Origin: JBNJEA01 sp051745395
GTDB taxonomy: Bacteria > Desulfobacterota > Desulfobacteria > Desulfobacterales > Desulfosalsimonadaceae
DNA: 21,741 bases
NCBI GenBank assembly: GCA_051745395.1
Contig: JBNJEA010000048.1
Span: 1-21,741, forward strand
Reading direction: 5' to 3'
The notes beneath the pieces are model-generated. The model saw only the letters and a program-made list of their open reading frames with translations, searched no databases and was not told the DNA's origin. Position 1 is the stretch's first letter. Every line of letters starts with the position of its first letter. Both the position numbers and the translations under genes were made by a program. Positions 14,957 to 21,741 of the stretch are shown here, piece after piece.

Positions 14957-16708
14957 ATGGCACTGGACCTGGATGCCGTCGGCAAACCGATCGGCCCTGT
15001 CACCACGTCGTACAACTGGAAGGATGTCATTTTGTATGCGCTCGGGGTCGGCGCGGGATTTGACGAACTCGAATACGTTTATGAAAAAGACCTCAAGGTG
15101 GTGCCCAGTTTCGGCATCGCCGCGATTTTCGAATTCCTCTCCCACATCGCCTCAAAGGCCAACGTCGATCTCACCGGCATTCTCCATGGCGAGCAGGAAC
15201 TGATCTACCACAACCCCATCCCTGTCGAAGGCGAACTGACCACCAAAGGCCAAATTACCCACATGTATGACATGGGCGCCGACAAGGGGGCCGTGATCGT
15301 GGGGCAAAGCGATACCTGGCATGACAATGGCAAGCGGCTGTTTACCAGCATCATCCGGCTGGTTGCCCGAAAGGACGGCGGATTCGGCGGCGATGCCGCT
15401 CCGAAGACCGACGTGGCGTTTCCGGACCGCGAACCGGATTTCGAGATCGACGCCCACCCATCTGCGGACCAACCGCTGCTGTACCGCCTGTCAGGCGATG
15501 TGTTCCAGCTTCATGTCGATCCGGAATTTGCGAAAATGGCCGGCTTTGAAAAGCCGATCATGCACGGGCTTTGCACCCACGGCTATGCCTGCCGGGCCTT
15601 GATCCAGAGCTTAATCCCCGGCGCCCCCGAAAAAATTCACCGCTTGAACTGCCGCTTTTCCAAGCCCCTGTATCCGGGCGATCCCATCCGGACCCGGATC
15701 TGGAAAACCGAAGACGGCCGGGCCGTCTGGCAGGTCGTCAACAGCCGCACCGGAGATACGGTGATCAGCAACGGGGTTTTTGAATACGGCGAGGTGCCCT
15801 GCGACAAAATCCGCTTCGACGACCAGGTGGCCATTGTCACCGGCGCCGCCGGCGGCCTGGGCCGGGTCTACGCCCTGGATCTGGCCGGCCGCGGGGCCAA
15901 CGTCGTGGTCAACGACCTGGGCAGCGCCAGAGACGGGTCAGGGGAAGGCTCCACCACCCCGGCCCAGAAGGTGGTGGATGAAATCCGGGCGGCCGGCGGC
16001 ACCGCCGTGGCCAACTATGACAATGTCGCCACCGCCGAAGGCGGCGAAAACATCGTCCAAACCGCAGTCGACCATTTCGGCACCGTCGATATCGTCATCA
16101 ACAACGCCGGCATCCTGAAAGACAAAAGCTTTGTCAAGATGGAACCGGAAAACTGGCAGGCCGTGGTCGATGTCCATTTAAACGGAACCTATCACGTTAC
16201 GCGCCCGGCCTACCGGGTCATGCGGGAAAAAGGCTACGGCCGGATCATCATGACCACATCGGCCGCCGGGCTGTACGGCAATTTCGGCCAGGCCAACTAT
16301 TCCGCCGCAAAGATGGGTGTTGTCGGCCTCATGAACGCACTGAAACTCGAGGGCAAAAAATACAACATCCGCGTCAACACGGTGGCCCCGCTGGCCGCCT
16401 CGCGGCTGACCGAAGACGTGCTGCCCGCAGACCTTTTGGACAAGGTCCGGCCCGAGTATGTTTCTCCGCTGGTGATGTATCTTTGCTCCGAGCGTTGTCC
16501 GGTCAGCGGCAACATCTACAACGCCGGCATGGGCGCTTTCAATCGGGCGGCCGTGGTCACCGGGCCGGGCACGGTCATCGGCGACAGGGAAAATCCGCCG
16601 ACGGTCGAAGATGTTTTCGATCGCCGCGATACGATCGAAAACATGAAAGACGGAAAGCAATACAATGAATTAAACGAGGTTTTCGGCGACATCATCAACG
16701 CCTTTTAA
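14957..16708 (+). CDS. Bifunctional (R)-specific enoyl-CoA hydratase 2 / (3R)-hydroxyacyl-CoA dehydrogenase
   Basis: This 583-residue fusion should catalyse two steps of beta-oxidation: hydration of trans-2-enoyl-CoA to the (3R)-hydroxyacyl-CoA, and NAD-dependent oxidation to 3-ketoacyl-CoA. Residues 1-280 are a double hot-dog hydratase-2 domain. Its second half holds YRLSGDVFQLHVDPEFA, with the Asp181-His186 dyad at the same spacing as human MFE-2 (GDWNPLH), then GFEKPIMHGLCTHGY. Residues 286-542 are an SDR domain: TGAAGGLG (295-302), NNAG (382-385), Ser435, Tyr448 and Lys452. Eukaryotic MFE-2 has the opposite order (SDR, hydratase, SCP2). The usual Asn-Pro of the hydratase motif is Phe-Gln here. 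AAGGAGG lies 8 nt before the start. It is first in the operon. Confidence 0.92.
   Translation: MALDLDAVGKPIGPVTTSYNWKDVILYALGVGAGFDELEYVYEKDLKVVPSFGIAAIFEFLSHIASKANVDLTGILHGEQELIYHNPIPVEGELTTKGQITHMYDMGADKGAVIVGQSDTWHDNGKRLFTSIIRLVARKDGGFGGDAAPKTDVAFPDREPDFEIDAHPSADQPLLYRLSGDVFQLHVDPEFAKMAGFEKPIMHGLCTHGYACRALIQSLIPGAPEKIHRLNCRFSKPLYPGDPIRTRIWKTEDGRAVWQVVNSRTGDTVISNGVFEYGEVPCDKIRFDDQVAIVTGAAGGLGRVYALDLAGRGANVVVNDLGSARDGSGEGSTTPAQKVVDEIRAAGGTAVANYDNVATAEGGENIVQTAVDHFGTVDIVINNAGILKDKSFVKMEPENWQAVVDVHLNGTYHVTRPAYRVMREKGYGRIIMTTSAAGLYGNFGQANYSAAKMGVVGLMNALKLEGKKYNIRVNTVAPLAASRLTEDVLPADLLDKVRPEYVSPLVMYLCSERCPVSGNIYNAGMGAFNRAAVVTGPGTVIGDRENPPTVEDVFDRRDTIENMKDGKQYNELNEVFGDIINAF
15812..16579 (+). repeat. 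SDR cassette, copy 1 of a diverged intragenic duplication
   Basis: This segment encodes residues 286-541 of the bifunctional hydratase-dehydrogenase. It aligns without any gap to 18220-18987 in the next gene (constant offset of 205 residues). By manual count 76 of the first 100 aligned residues are identical, including every catalytic residue. Confidence 0.9.
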
Positions 16709-16749
16709 TACGCGACCGATTACAGATAAAACCATAAAGGAGTGCAAAA

Positions 16750-19482
16750 ATGATTGGTATCACGTCATACGGCGCATACATTCCGCGGTTGCGGATCAAT
16801 CGTTCCGCCATCTACCAGGCCATGGGCTGGTTTGCACCGGCGATTGTCATGGTGGCCCAGGGCACGCGTTCGATGTGCAACTGGGACGAAGACGCCATTA
16901 CCATGTCGGTTGAGGCTTCCCGTCAATGCGTAAAAGACCGGGACAAATCCGATGTTGAAGGCCTGTACCTGGCCTCGACCACCCTGCCCTTTGCCGACCG
17001 GCAGAATGCCGGCATCGTCTCCACGGCCCTGAACCTAAACAGCGAAATCATGACCTCGGATTTCACCTCCGCCCAGAAAGCCGGCACCTCGGCGCTGTTG
17101 ACCGCCCTCGAACAGGCCGCCGGCGGCCGCAAAAACATCGTGGTCACCGCATCGGACAAGCGGGAAACCAAGCCCGCCGGCTTTTATGAAATGTGGTTCG
17201 GCGACGGGGCGGCCTCGTTTCTGGTGGGCGACACCGATGTTATCGCCGAGTTCAAGGGAAACTACACGGTTTCCTATGACTTTGTCGACCATTACCGGGG
17301 CGCGCAGAAACGCTTCGACTACACCTGGGAGGAACGCTGGGTCCGAGACGAGGGGTATTCCAAGATCATCCCGGAGGCTGTCAGCGGTCTGCTTGAAAAA
17401 CAAAACATCTCCATGGACCAGGTCGACAAACTGATCTACCCCTGCTTTTTCAAGGCCGAACACAAAAAAATCGCCAAAAAGCTGGAAGCCGGCGACAAGG
17501 CGGTCGACAACCTGCACGAAGTCTGCGGTGATACCGGATGCGCCCATCCGCTGCTGATGATGGCGTCGGCCTTAGATGACGCCAAGCCCGGCGAGCGCAT
17601 CATTTTGGCCGGATTCGGCCAGGGATGCACCGCCCTGTATTTCGAGGTCACCGAAAACATCACGGCCTTCCAGTCCCGAAGCCGGCCGTTTCGGGAAACG
17701 GCCGAAAACCGGGAAGTCATCGACAACTACCAGAAATTCCTGGTGTTCCGGGACCTGATCCGGCCCGACATGGGCATCCGGGCCGAGGCGCCCACCCAGA
17801 CCGCGCTGACCACGCTGTGGCGGCGGCGGAAGATGCTGCTGGGCTTAGTCGGCGGCAAATGCAGCAAATGCGGTACGCCGCAGTTTCCCAAGGGCGATGT
17901 CTGCGTCAATCCGGACTGCACGGCCCGCCACAGCCTAAATGACTATGAATTTGCCGACGTGCCGGCAAAAGTCAAGACCTTTACGGGCGACATGCTTGCC
18001 GTATCCTATGATCCGCCCCATATCTACGGGATGGTCCAGTTCGAAGGCGGCGGCCGTTTCATGGCCGATTTTACCGACTGCAAACTCGACGAGGTCAAAG
18101 TCGGTCTGCCCGTGACAATGATGTTTCGCAAAAAAACGGAAGACCACGATCGCGGCTTTGTCAACTATTTCTGGAAAGCGGCACCAAAACCCGGGGCCGT
18201 TGCGGAGATGAACAAGGTCCGATTTGACGGCCAGGCGGCTGTTATCACCGGCGCCGGCGGCGGACTCGGCCGGGTGTATGCCATGGAACTGGCCAAACGG
18301 GGGGCAAAAGTCGTGGTAAACGACTACGGCGGCGCCCGGGATGGGTCCAGCGGCGGTTCGGCAACACCTGCCGACCACGTGGTCGATGAAATCAAAGCCG
18401 CCGGCGGCGAAGCGGTGGCCAATTACGACAACGTGGCCACGGTCGAAGGCGGAAAAAACATCGTCCAAACCGCACTCGACGCCTTCGGCCGCCTCGATAT
18501 CGTCATCAACAACGCCGGCATCCTCCGGGACAAGAGCTTTATGAAAATGGAACCGGACAACTGGCAGGCGGTGCTGGCCGTGCATTTACACGGCGCCTAC
18601 AACGTCACCCGTCCCGCCATGCAAGCCATGCGGGAAAACGGCTACGGCCGGATCGTGATGACCACCTCTGCGGCCGGCCTGTACGGCAATTTCGGCCAGA
18701 CCAACTATTGCGCGGCCAAGATGGCCCTGGTGGGCCTGATGAACACCTTGAAACTGGAAGGCAAAAAATACGACATCCGCGTCAACACCATCGCCCCGCT
18801 GGCTGCATCCCGGCTGACCGAAGACATTTTGCCGCCCGATCTGTTCGAAAAACTGGAACCCGAACTCGTGGCGCCCATGGCGCTGTACCTGGCCAGCGAC
18901 CGGTGCGAGAAAACCGGCGAGATCTACAATGCCGGCATGGGCTATTTCAACCGGGCGGCGATTCTGACGGGCCCCGGTGCCAAACTCGGCGACGACGACA
19001 CCCCGCCCTCCCCCGAACAGATCGGCGAAAACTTTGACCGGATCAACGCCATGGAAGGCGCCCGGCCAATGGCCGATGCCAACGAGGCGTTAATGGCGCT
19101 GGCCGCACCGCCGCAGGCGCCGGAAAAACAATCCGAATCCGGCGACGGCGGCGGCCAGGGACCTGCGGTGGCCGAGATCTTTGACAAGATGCCCGACGCC
19201 TTTCACCCGGAGGCGGCCAGGGGGGTCGACGTGGTGTTTCAATACTGCATATCCGGGCCTTCCGGCGGCGACTGGACCGTGGCCGTAAAAGACGGCACCT
19301 GCGAGGTCACCGCCGGCAAAGCCGAAAAGCCGACCTGTACGCTAAAGATATCCGACAGCGATTTCGTCGACATGACATCCGGCAAACTCGATCCCATGGC
19401 CGCCTTTACATCGGGCAGGCTCAAGATCGAAGGCGATGTCATGAAATCGCAGCTCATCAGCAAACTATTTACTTTACGGTAA
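16750..19482 (+). CDS. Four-domain fusion: HMG-CoA-synthase-like, DUF35 zinc/OB, SDR dehydrogenase, SCP2
   Basis: The protein has 910 residues. Residues 1-340 are a thiolase-fold domain of the HMG-CoA synthase/KAS III group (MIGITSYGAYIPRLRI, GDGAASFLVGD, GFGQGCTALYFEV). The nucleophile position, Cys in ACYGGT of true synthases, is Gln109 in SAQKAGTSAL, and the usual HxP histidine region reads IYPCFFK. Residues 360-480 are a DUF35 domain with a zinc ribbon (Cys371, Cys374, Cys385, Cys390) and an OB fold. Residues 488-750 are an SDR with TGAGGGLG (500-507), Ser640, Tyr653 and Lys657, close to the SDR of the gene before. A Pro/Gly/Ser linker (about 786-804) leads to an SCP2 lipid-binding domain (805-910). 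AAGGAG lies 8 nt before the start. It probably oxidises (3R)-hydroxyacyl-CoA and passes product to the adjacent thiolase. Confidence 0.9.
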   Translation: MIGITSYGAYIPRLRINRSAIYQAMGWFAPAIVMVAQGTRSMCNWDEDAITMSVEASRQCVKDRDKSDVEGLYLASTTLPFADRQNAGIVSTALNLNSEIMTSDFTSAQKAGTSALLTALEQAAGGRKNIVVTASDKRETKPAGFYEMWFGDGAASFLVGDTDVIAEFKGNYTVSYDFVDHYRGAQKRFDYTWEERWVRDEGYSKIIPEAVSGLLEKQNISMDQVDKLIYPCFFKAEHKKIAKKLEAGDKAVDNLHEVCGDTGCAHPLLMMASALDDAKPGERIILAGFGQGCTALYFEVTENITAFQSRSRPFRETAENREVIDNYQKFLVFRDLIRPDMGIRAEAPTQTALTTLWRRRKMLLGLVGGKCSKCGTPQFPKGDVCVNPDCTARHSLNDYEFADVPAKVKTFTGDMLAVSYDPPHIYGMVQFEGGGRFMADFTDCKLDEVKVGLPVTMMFRKKTEDHDRGFVNYFWKAAPKPGAVAEMNKVRFDGQAAVITGAGGGLGRVYAMELAKRGAKVVVNDYGGARDGSSGGSATPADHVVDEIKAAGGEAVANYDNVATVEGGKNIVQTALDAFGRLDIVINNAGILRDKSFMKMEPDNWQAVLAVHLHGAYNVTRPAMQAMRENGYGRIVMTTSAAGLYGNFGQTNYCAAKMALVGLMNTLKLEGKKYDIRVNTIAPLAASRLTEDILPPDLFEKLEPELVAPMALYLASDRCEKTGEIYNAGMGYFNRAAILTGPGAKLGDDDTPPSPEQIGENFDRINAMEGARPMADANEALMALAAPPQAPEKQSESGDGGGQGPAVAEIFDKMPDAFHPEAARGVDVVFQYCISGPSGGDWTVAVKDGTCEVTAGKAEKPTCTLKISDSDFVDMTSGKLDPMAAFTSGRLKIEGDVMKSQLISKLFTLR
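18220..18987 (+). repeat. SDR cassette, copy 2 of a diverged intragenic duplication
   Basis: This is the partner of 15812-16579, encoding residues 491-746 of the 910-residue fusion. The repeat is direct with an offset of 2408 bp. Both copies keep Ser, Tyr and Lys of the active site and the TGxxxGxG motif, so both look functional. Confidence 0.9.
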
Positions 19483-19534
19483 TTTATAACAGCGGCTGCC
19501 TTTTTGTTTCGGCAGTCCCTGGTGACATATTAAC

Positions 19535-19540
19535 AGGAGG
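19535..19540 (+). promoter_or_regulatory. Ribosome-binding site that decides the thiolase start
   Basis: A perfect AGGAGG abuts an ATG at 19541 and lies 6 nt before the in-frame ATG at 19547. Only the second has usable spacing. Confidence 0.8.
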
Positions 19541-19546
19541 ATGCAC

Positions 19547-20755
19547 ATGGCTTCAGGAATCAAGGACAAAGTCGCAATTATCGGCATGGGCTGCACCCGT
19601 TTCGGTGAACGCTGGGATGTGGGCGCCGAAGAGCTCATGCTGGAAGCATTCGAGGAATGTTTGACCGATGCCGGTCTCGAGCAAAACGATATTCAGGCGG
19701 CGTGGTTCGGCACCTGCATGGACGAAATCAATGTCGGCAAGACCGCAATGCCGATGGCCACCACGCTGCGGCTGCCCAAAATCCCGGTCACCCGGGTGGA
19801 AAACTACTGTGCCACGGGTACCGAGGCGTTTCGTGGCGCCTGCTACGCCGTGGCCTCCGGGGCCTACGATATCTGTTTGGCCCTGGGCGCGGAAAAATTA
19901 AAAGATACCGGTTACGGCGGGCTGCCCGGCGGCGGTTCCAATACGGGATCTTTGCTCTGGCAATGGTATCCCAACCTGACCGCGCCCGGCTCTTTTGCCC
20001 AGCTCGCCAGCGCCTATGCGGCCAAATATAAAATCAAAGACGAGGATCTCAAGCGGGCCATGGCCCATGTATCGGCCAAGAGCCACGACAACGGGTCACT
20101 GAACCCCAAGGCGCACCTGCGGAAAAAAATCACCGAGGACCAGGTCATGGCCTCGCCCATCATTGCCCATCCCCTCGGGCTTTTCGACTGCTGCGGGGTC
20201 AGCGACGGATCGGCCTGCGCCATTGTCACCACGCCGGAAATCGCCGAAAAGATGGGCAAAACCGACTTCGTCTCGGTCAAGGCCCTGCAGCTGGCCTTAA
20301 GCAGCGGCGAGGAACTCGGCTACAACGACTGGGACGGCGATCATTTCGTGACCACGTCCAAGTGCAGCACCAAGGCCTACAAGGAGGCCGGCATTGAAAA
20401 CCCCCGGAAGCAAATCAGCATGATGGAACTCCACGACTGCTTTTCCATCACCGAGCTGGTCACCTATGAAGACTTACACATCTCCGAACGCGGCAAGGCC
20501 GTGGACGACATCATGGACGGCTTCTACGACAGAGACGGCCAGGTGCCGACCCAGGTCGACGGCGGCCTGAAATGCTTCGGCCACCCCATAGGGGCCTCGG
20601 GCCTGCGAATGCTCTATGAAATGTATCTCCAGCTCCACGGAAAGGCCGGCGACCGCCAGCTTAAAGACCCGCGATACGGACTGACGCACAACCTGGGGGG
20701 ATTTCCCTTCCAAAACATCTGCAGCATCGCCATTATCGGCAAATACGAGGGGTAG
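19547..20755 (+). CDS. SCP2-type thiolase (3-ketoacyl-CoA thiolase)
   Basis: This 402-residue enzyme should cleave 3-ketoacyl-CoA with CoA, the last beta-oxidation step. It has the thiolase fold of the SCPx/archaeal/BbsB group, not the FadA group. The acyl-carrying cysteine is Cys88 in VENYCATGTEAF. His296 in ELHDCFSITE and His346 in CFGHPIGASG complete the active site. The C-terminal HNLGGFPFQNICSIAI replaces the second-cysteine motif of FadA. Members of this group often need a DUF35 partner (BbsA with BbsB; the archaeal thiolase/DUF35/HMG-CoA synthase complex), and a DUF35 domain lies in the preceding gene. It lies 64 bp downstream of the fusion gene and 16 bp before the acyl-CoA dehydrogenase gene. 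Confidence 0.92.
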   Translation: MASGIKDKVAIIGMGCTRFGERWDVGAEELMLEAFEECLTDAGLEQNDIQAAWFGTCMDEINVGKTAMPMATTLRLPKIPVTRVENYCATGTEAFRGACYAVASGAYDICLALGAEKLKDTGYGGLPGGGSNTGSLLWQWYPNLTAPGSFAQLASAYAAKYKIKDEDLKRAMAHVSAKSHDNGSLNPKAHLRKKITEDQVMASPIIAHPLGLFDCCGVSDGSACAIVTTPEIAEKMGKTDFVSVKALQLALSSGEELGYNDWDGDHFVTTSKCSTKAYKEAGIENPRKQISMMELHDCFSITELVTYEDLHISERGKAVDDIMDGFYDRDGQVPTQVDGGLKCFGHPIGASGLRMLYEMYLQLHGKAGDRQLKDPRYGLTHNLGGFPFQNICSIAIIGKYEG

Positions 20756-20771
20756 AGAAAAGGAGGAATAA

Positions 20772-21741
20772 ATGGTTCAATACATCGCGGATCGAAGAGA
20801 CATCGAGTTTGTCCTTTATGAACAGATGGATGCCGAATCGCTGACAAAGACCGAAAAATTCGGCGATTTGAACAAAAAAGCCTTTGACATGGTCATCAAC
20901 GAGGCGCGCAACTTCGCCATCAAGGAGATCCTGCCCACCTATGCAGAAGGTGACAAAAACGGCGCCCGGTTCGAAAACGGGCAGGTGTTTGCCCCGGAAT
21001 GCTACCGACGCCCCCTGGAGCTTTTCCAGGAAGGCGAATGGACCGCCATGGAGGAAGACCCGGAAGTCGGCGGCCAGGGCCTTCCCGTGCTCATCACCCA
21101 GGCGGCCAAGGAATACTTAGTCGGCGCCAACTTCGCCTTTGCCGCCTATGCCGTGCTCGGCCACGGCACCGGCAAGATGATCGAGCTCTACGGCACCGAC
21201 CAGCAGAAAAAGATGTTTCTGGAAAACTTATATACCGGCAAATGGGGCGGCACCATGGTGCTGACCGAGCCCAACGCCGGCTCCGACGTCGGGGCCCTGG
21301 AAACCACGGCCGTGAAAAACGACGACGGCACCTACTCGATTTCCGGCAATAAGATCTTTATCACCAACGGAGACCAGAACCTGACCGAAAACATCGTCCA
21401 CCCCGTCCTGGCGCGCATTGAAGGCGCTCCGGCGGGTTCGAAGGGCATTTCCCTGTTTCTGGTGCCCAAGTACTGGGTCCACGAAGACGGCCGTCTGGGA
21501 GAGCACAACGACGTGGTCTGCACCGGTATCGAAGAGAAAATGGGCCTGCACGGCAGCCCCACCTGCAGCCTGGCCTTCGGCAGCAAGGGCAAATGCCGCG
21601 GCCTGCTTTTGGGCGAAGAAAACAAGGGCATGCGGGTGATGTTTCACATGATGAACGAGGCCCGCCTCGGTGTTGGCCTGCAGGGATTAAACCATGCCTC
21701 CTCGGCCTATCTTTATGCAGTCAATTACGCCCGGCAACGCA
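20772..21741 (+). CDS. Acyl-CoA dehydrogenase, DmdC-like clade (C-terminus beyond window)
   Basis: Residues 1-323 are visible before the right edge. The enzyme is an FAD protein that makes trans-2-enoyl-CoA, the first step of the spiral. The N-terminal extension starting MVQYIADRRDIEFVLYEQ is characteristic of the group containing 3-methylmercaptopropionyl-CoA dehydrogenase (DmdC). The flavin-binding motif is LTEPNAGSDVGALETTAV, followed by ISGNKIFITNGDQNLTENIVH. SKGISLFLVPK, EKMGLHGSPTC and MMNEARLGVGLQG also match that group. The catalytic Glu lies in the missing part. AGGAGG sits 5 nt before the ATG. It is the fourth gene of the operon, so the locus is self-sufficient from acyl-CoA to acetyl- or propionyl-CoA release. 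The clade supports bulky or branched substrates but does not prove it. Confidence 0.92.
   Translation, partial: MVQYIADRRDIEFVLYEQMDAESLTKTEKFGDLNKKAFDMVINEARNFAIKEILPTYAEGDKNGARFENGQVFAPECYRRPLELFQEGEWTAMEEDPEVGGQGLPVLITQAAKEYLVGANFAFAAYAVLGHGTGKMIELYGTDQQKKMFLENLYTGKWGGTMVLTEPNAGSDVGALETTAVKNDDGTYSISGNKIFITNGDQNLTENIVHPVLARIEGAPAGSKGISLFLVPKYWVHEDGRLGEHNDVVCTGIEEKMGLHGSPTCSLAFGSKGKCRGLLLGEENKGMRVMFHMMNEARLGVGLQGLNHASSAYLYAVNYARQR

Noticed and set aside
15812..18987. Duplicated SDR segments as an assembly artefact
   Set aside because: The copies differ at about a quarter of residues throughout and sit next to different domains, so they are true paralogues.

Overview
The window looks like a chromosomal segment of an anaerobic, sulfate-reducer-like deltaproteobacterium (Desulfobacterota, Desulfobacterales-like). 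This placement is an inference. It rests on a spirochaete/planctomycete/deltaproteobacterial-type EF-G, a LiuR-like MerR regulator beside acyl-CoA genes, a DmdC-clade acyl-CoA dehydrogenase, and multi-domain beta-oxidation fusions. No rRNA, tRNA, CRISPR array or insertion sequence was seen.

Left part (1-8500). An asparagine synthetase (asnB, minus strand) runs off the left edge. Divergent from it, behind a near-consensus sigma70 promoter, is a small protein made mostly of a cereblon-like CULT domain, with the four zinc cysteines and three cage tryptophans at human-cereblon spacing. A secreted acidic orphan protein follows. Next come a mitochondrial-like EF-G and a RecA/KaiC-type P-loop ATPase, closed by a hairpin terminator. 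An exported TolB/CsgG-like protein with a probable beta-barrel C-terminus converges, across a perfect 40-bp palindrome, on a vWA-OmpA lipoprotein. That lipoprotein carries an in-frame array of 15-bp repeats next to its metal-ion (MIDAS) site.

Middle part (8881-11314). The tRNA-modification genes mnmA and mtaB overlap and are probably translationally coupled.

Right part (11475-21741) is an acyl-CoA metabolic island. A MerR regulator and a single-glutamate enoyl-CoA isomerase precede a minus-strand pair made of an AMACR/CaiB-like enzyme and a TetR regulator. A strong plus-strand promoter then starts an operon of at least four genes. The first is a hydratase-2 + (3R)-hydroxyacyl-CoA dehydrogenase fusion. 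The second is a 910-residue four-domain protein (HMG-CoA-synthase-like fold + DUF35 zinc/OB domain + SDR dehydrogenase + SCP2). The third is an SCP2-type thiolase, and the fourth an acyl-CoA dehydrogenase cut by the right edge.

Taken together the island encodes every step of an (R)-specific beta-oxidation spiral plus an alpha-methyl racemase. Its parts list resembles eukaryotic peroxisomal branched-chain/sterol side-chain oxidation (AMACR, acyl-CoA oxidation, MFE-2 with SCP2, SCPx-type thiolase), but the domains are permuted and redistributed. Likely substrates are 2-methyl-branched or bulky CoA thioesters, such as sterol side chains or intermediates of fumarate-addition hydrocarbon degradation. 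The sequence alone does not fix the substrate.
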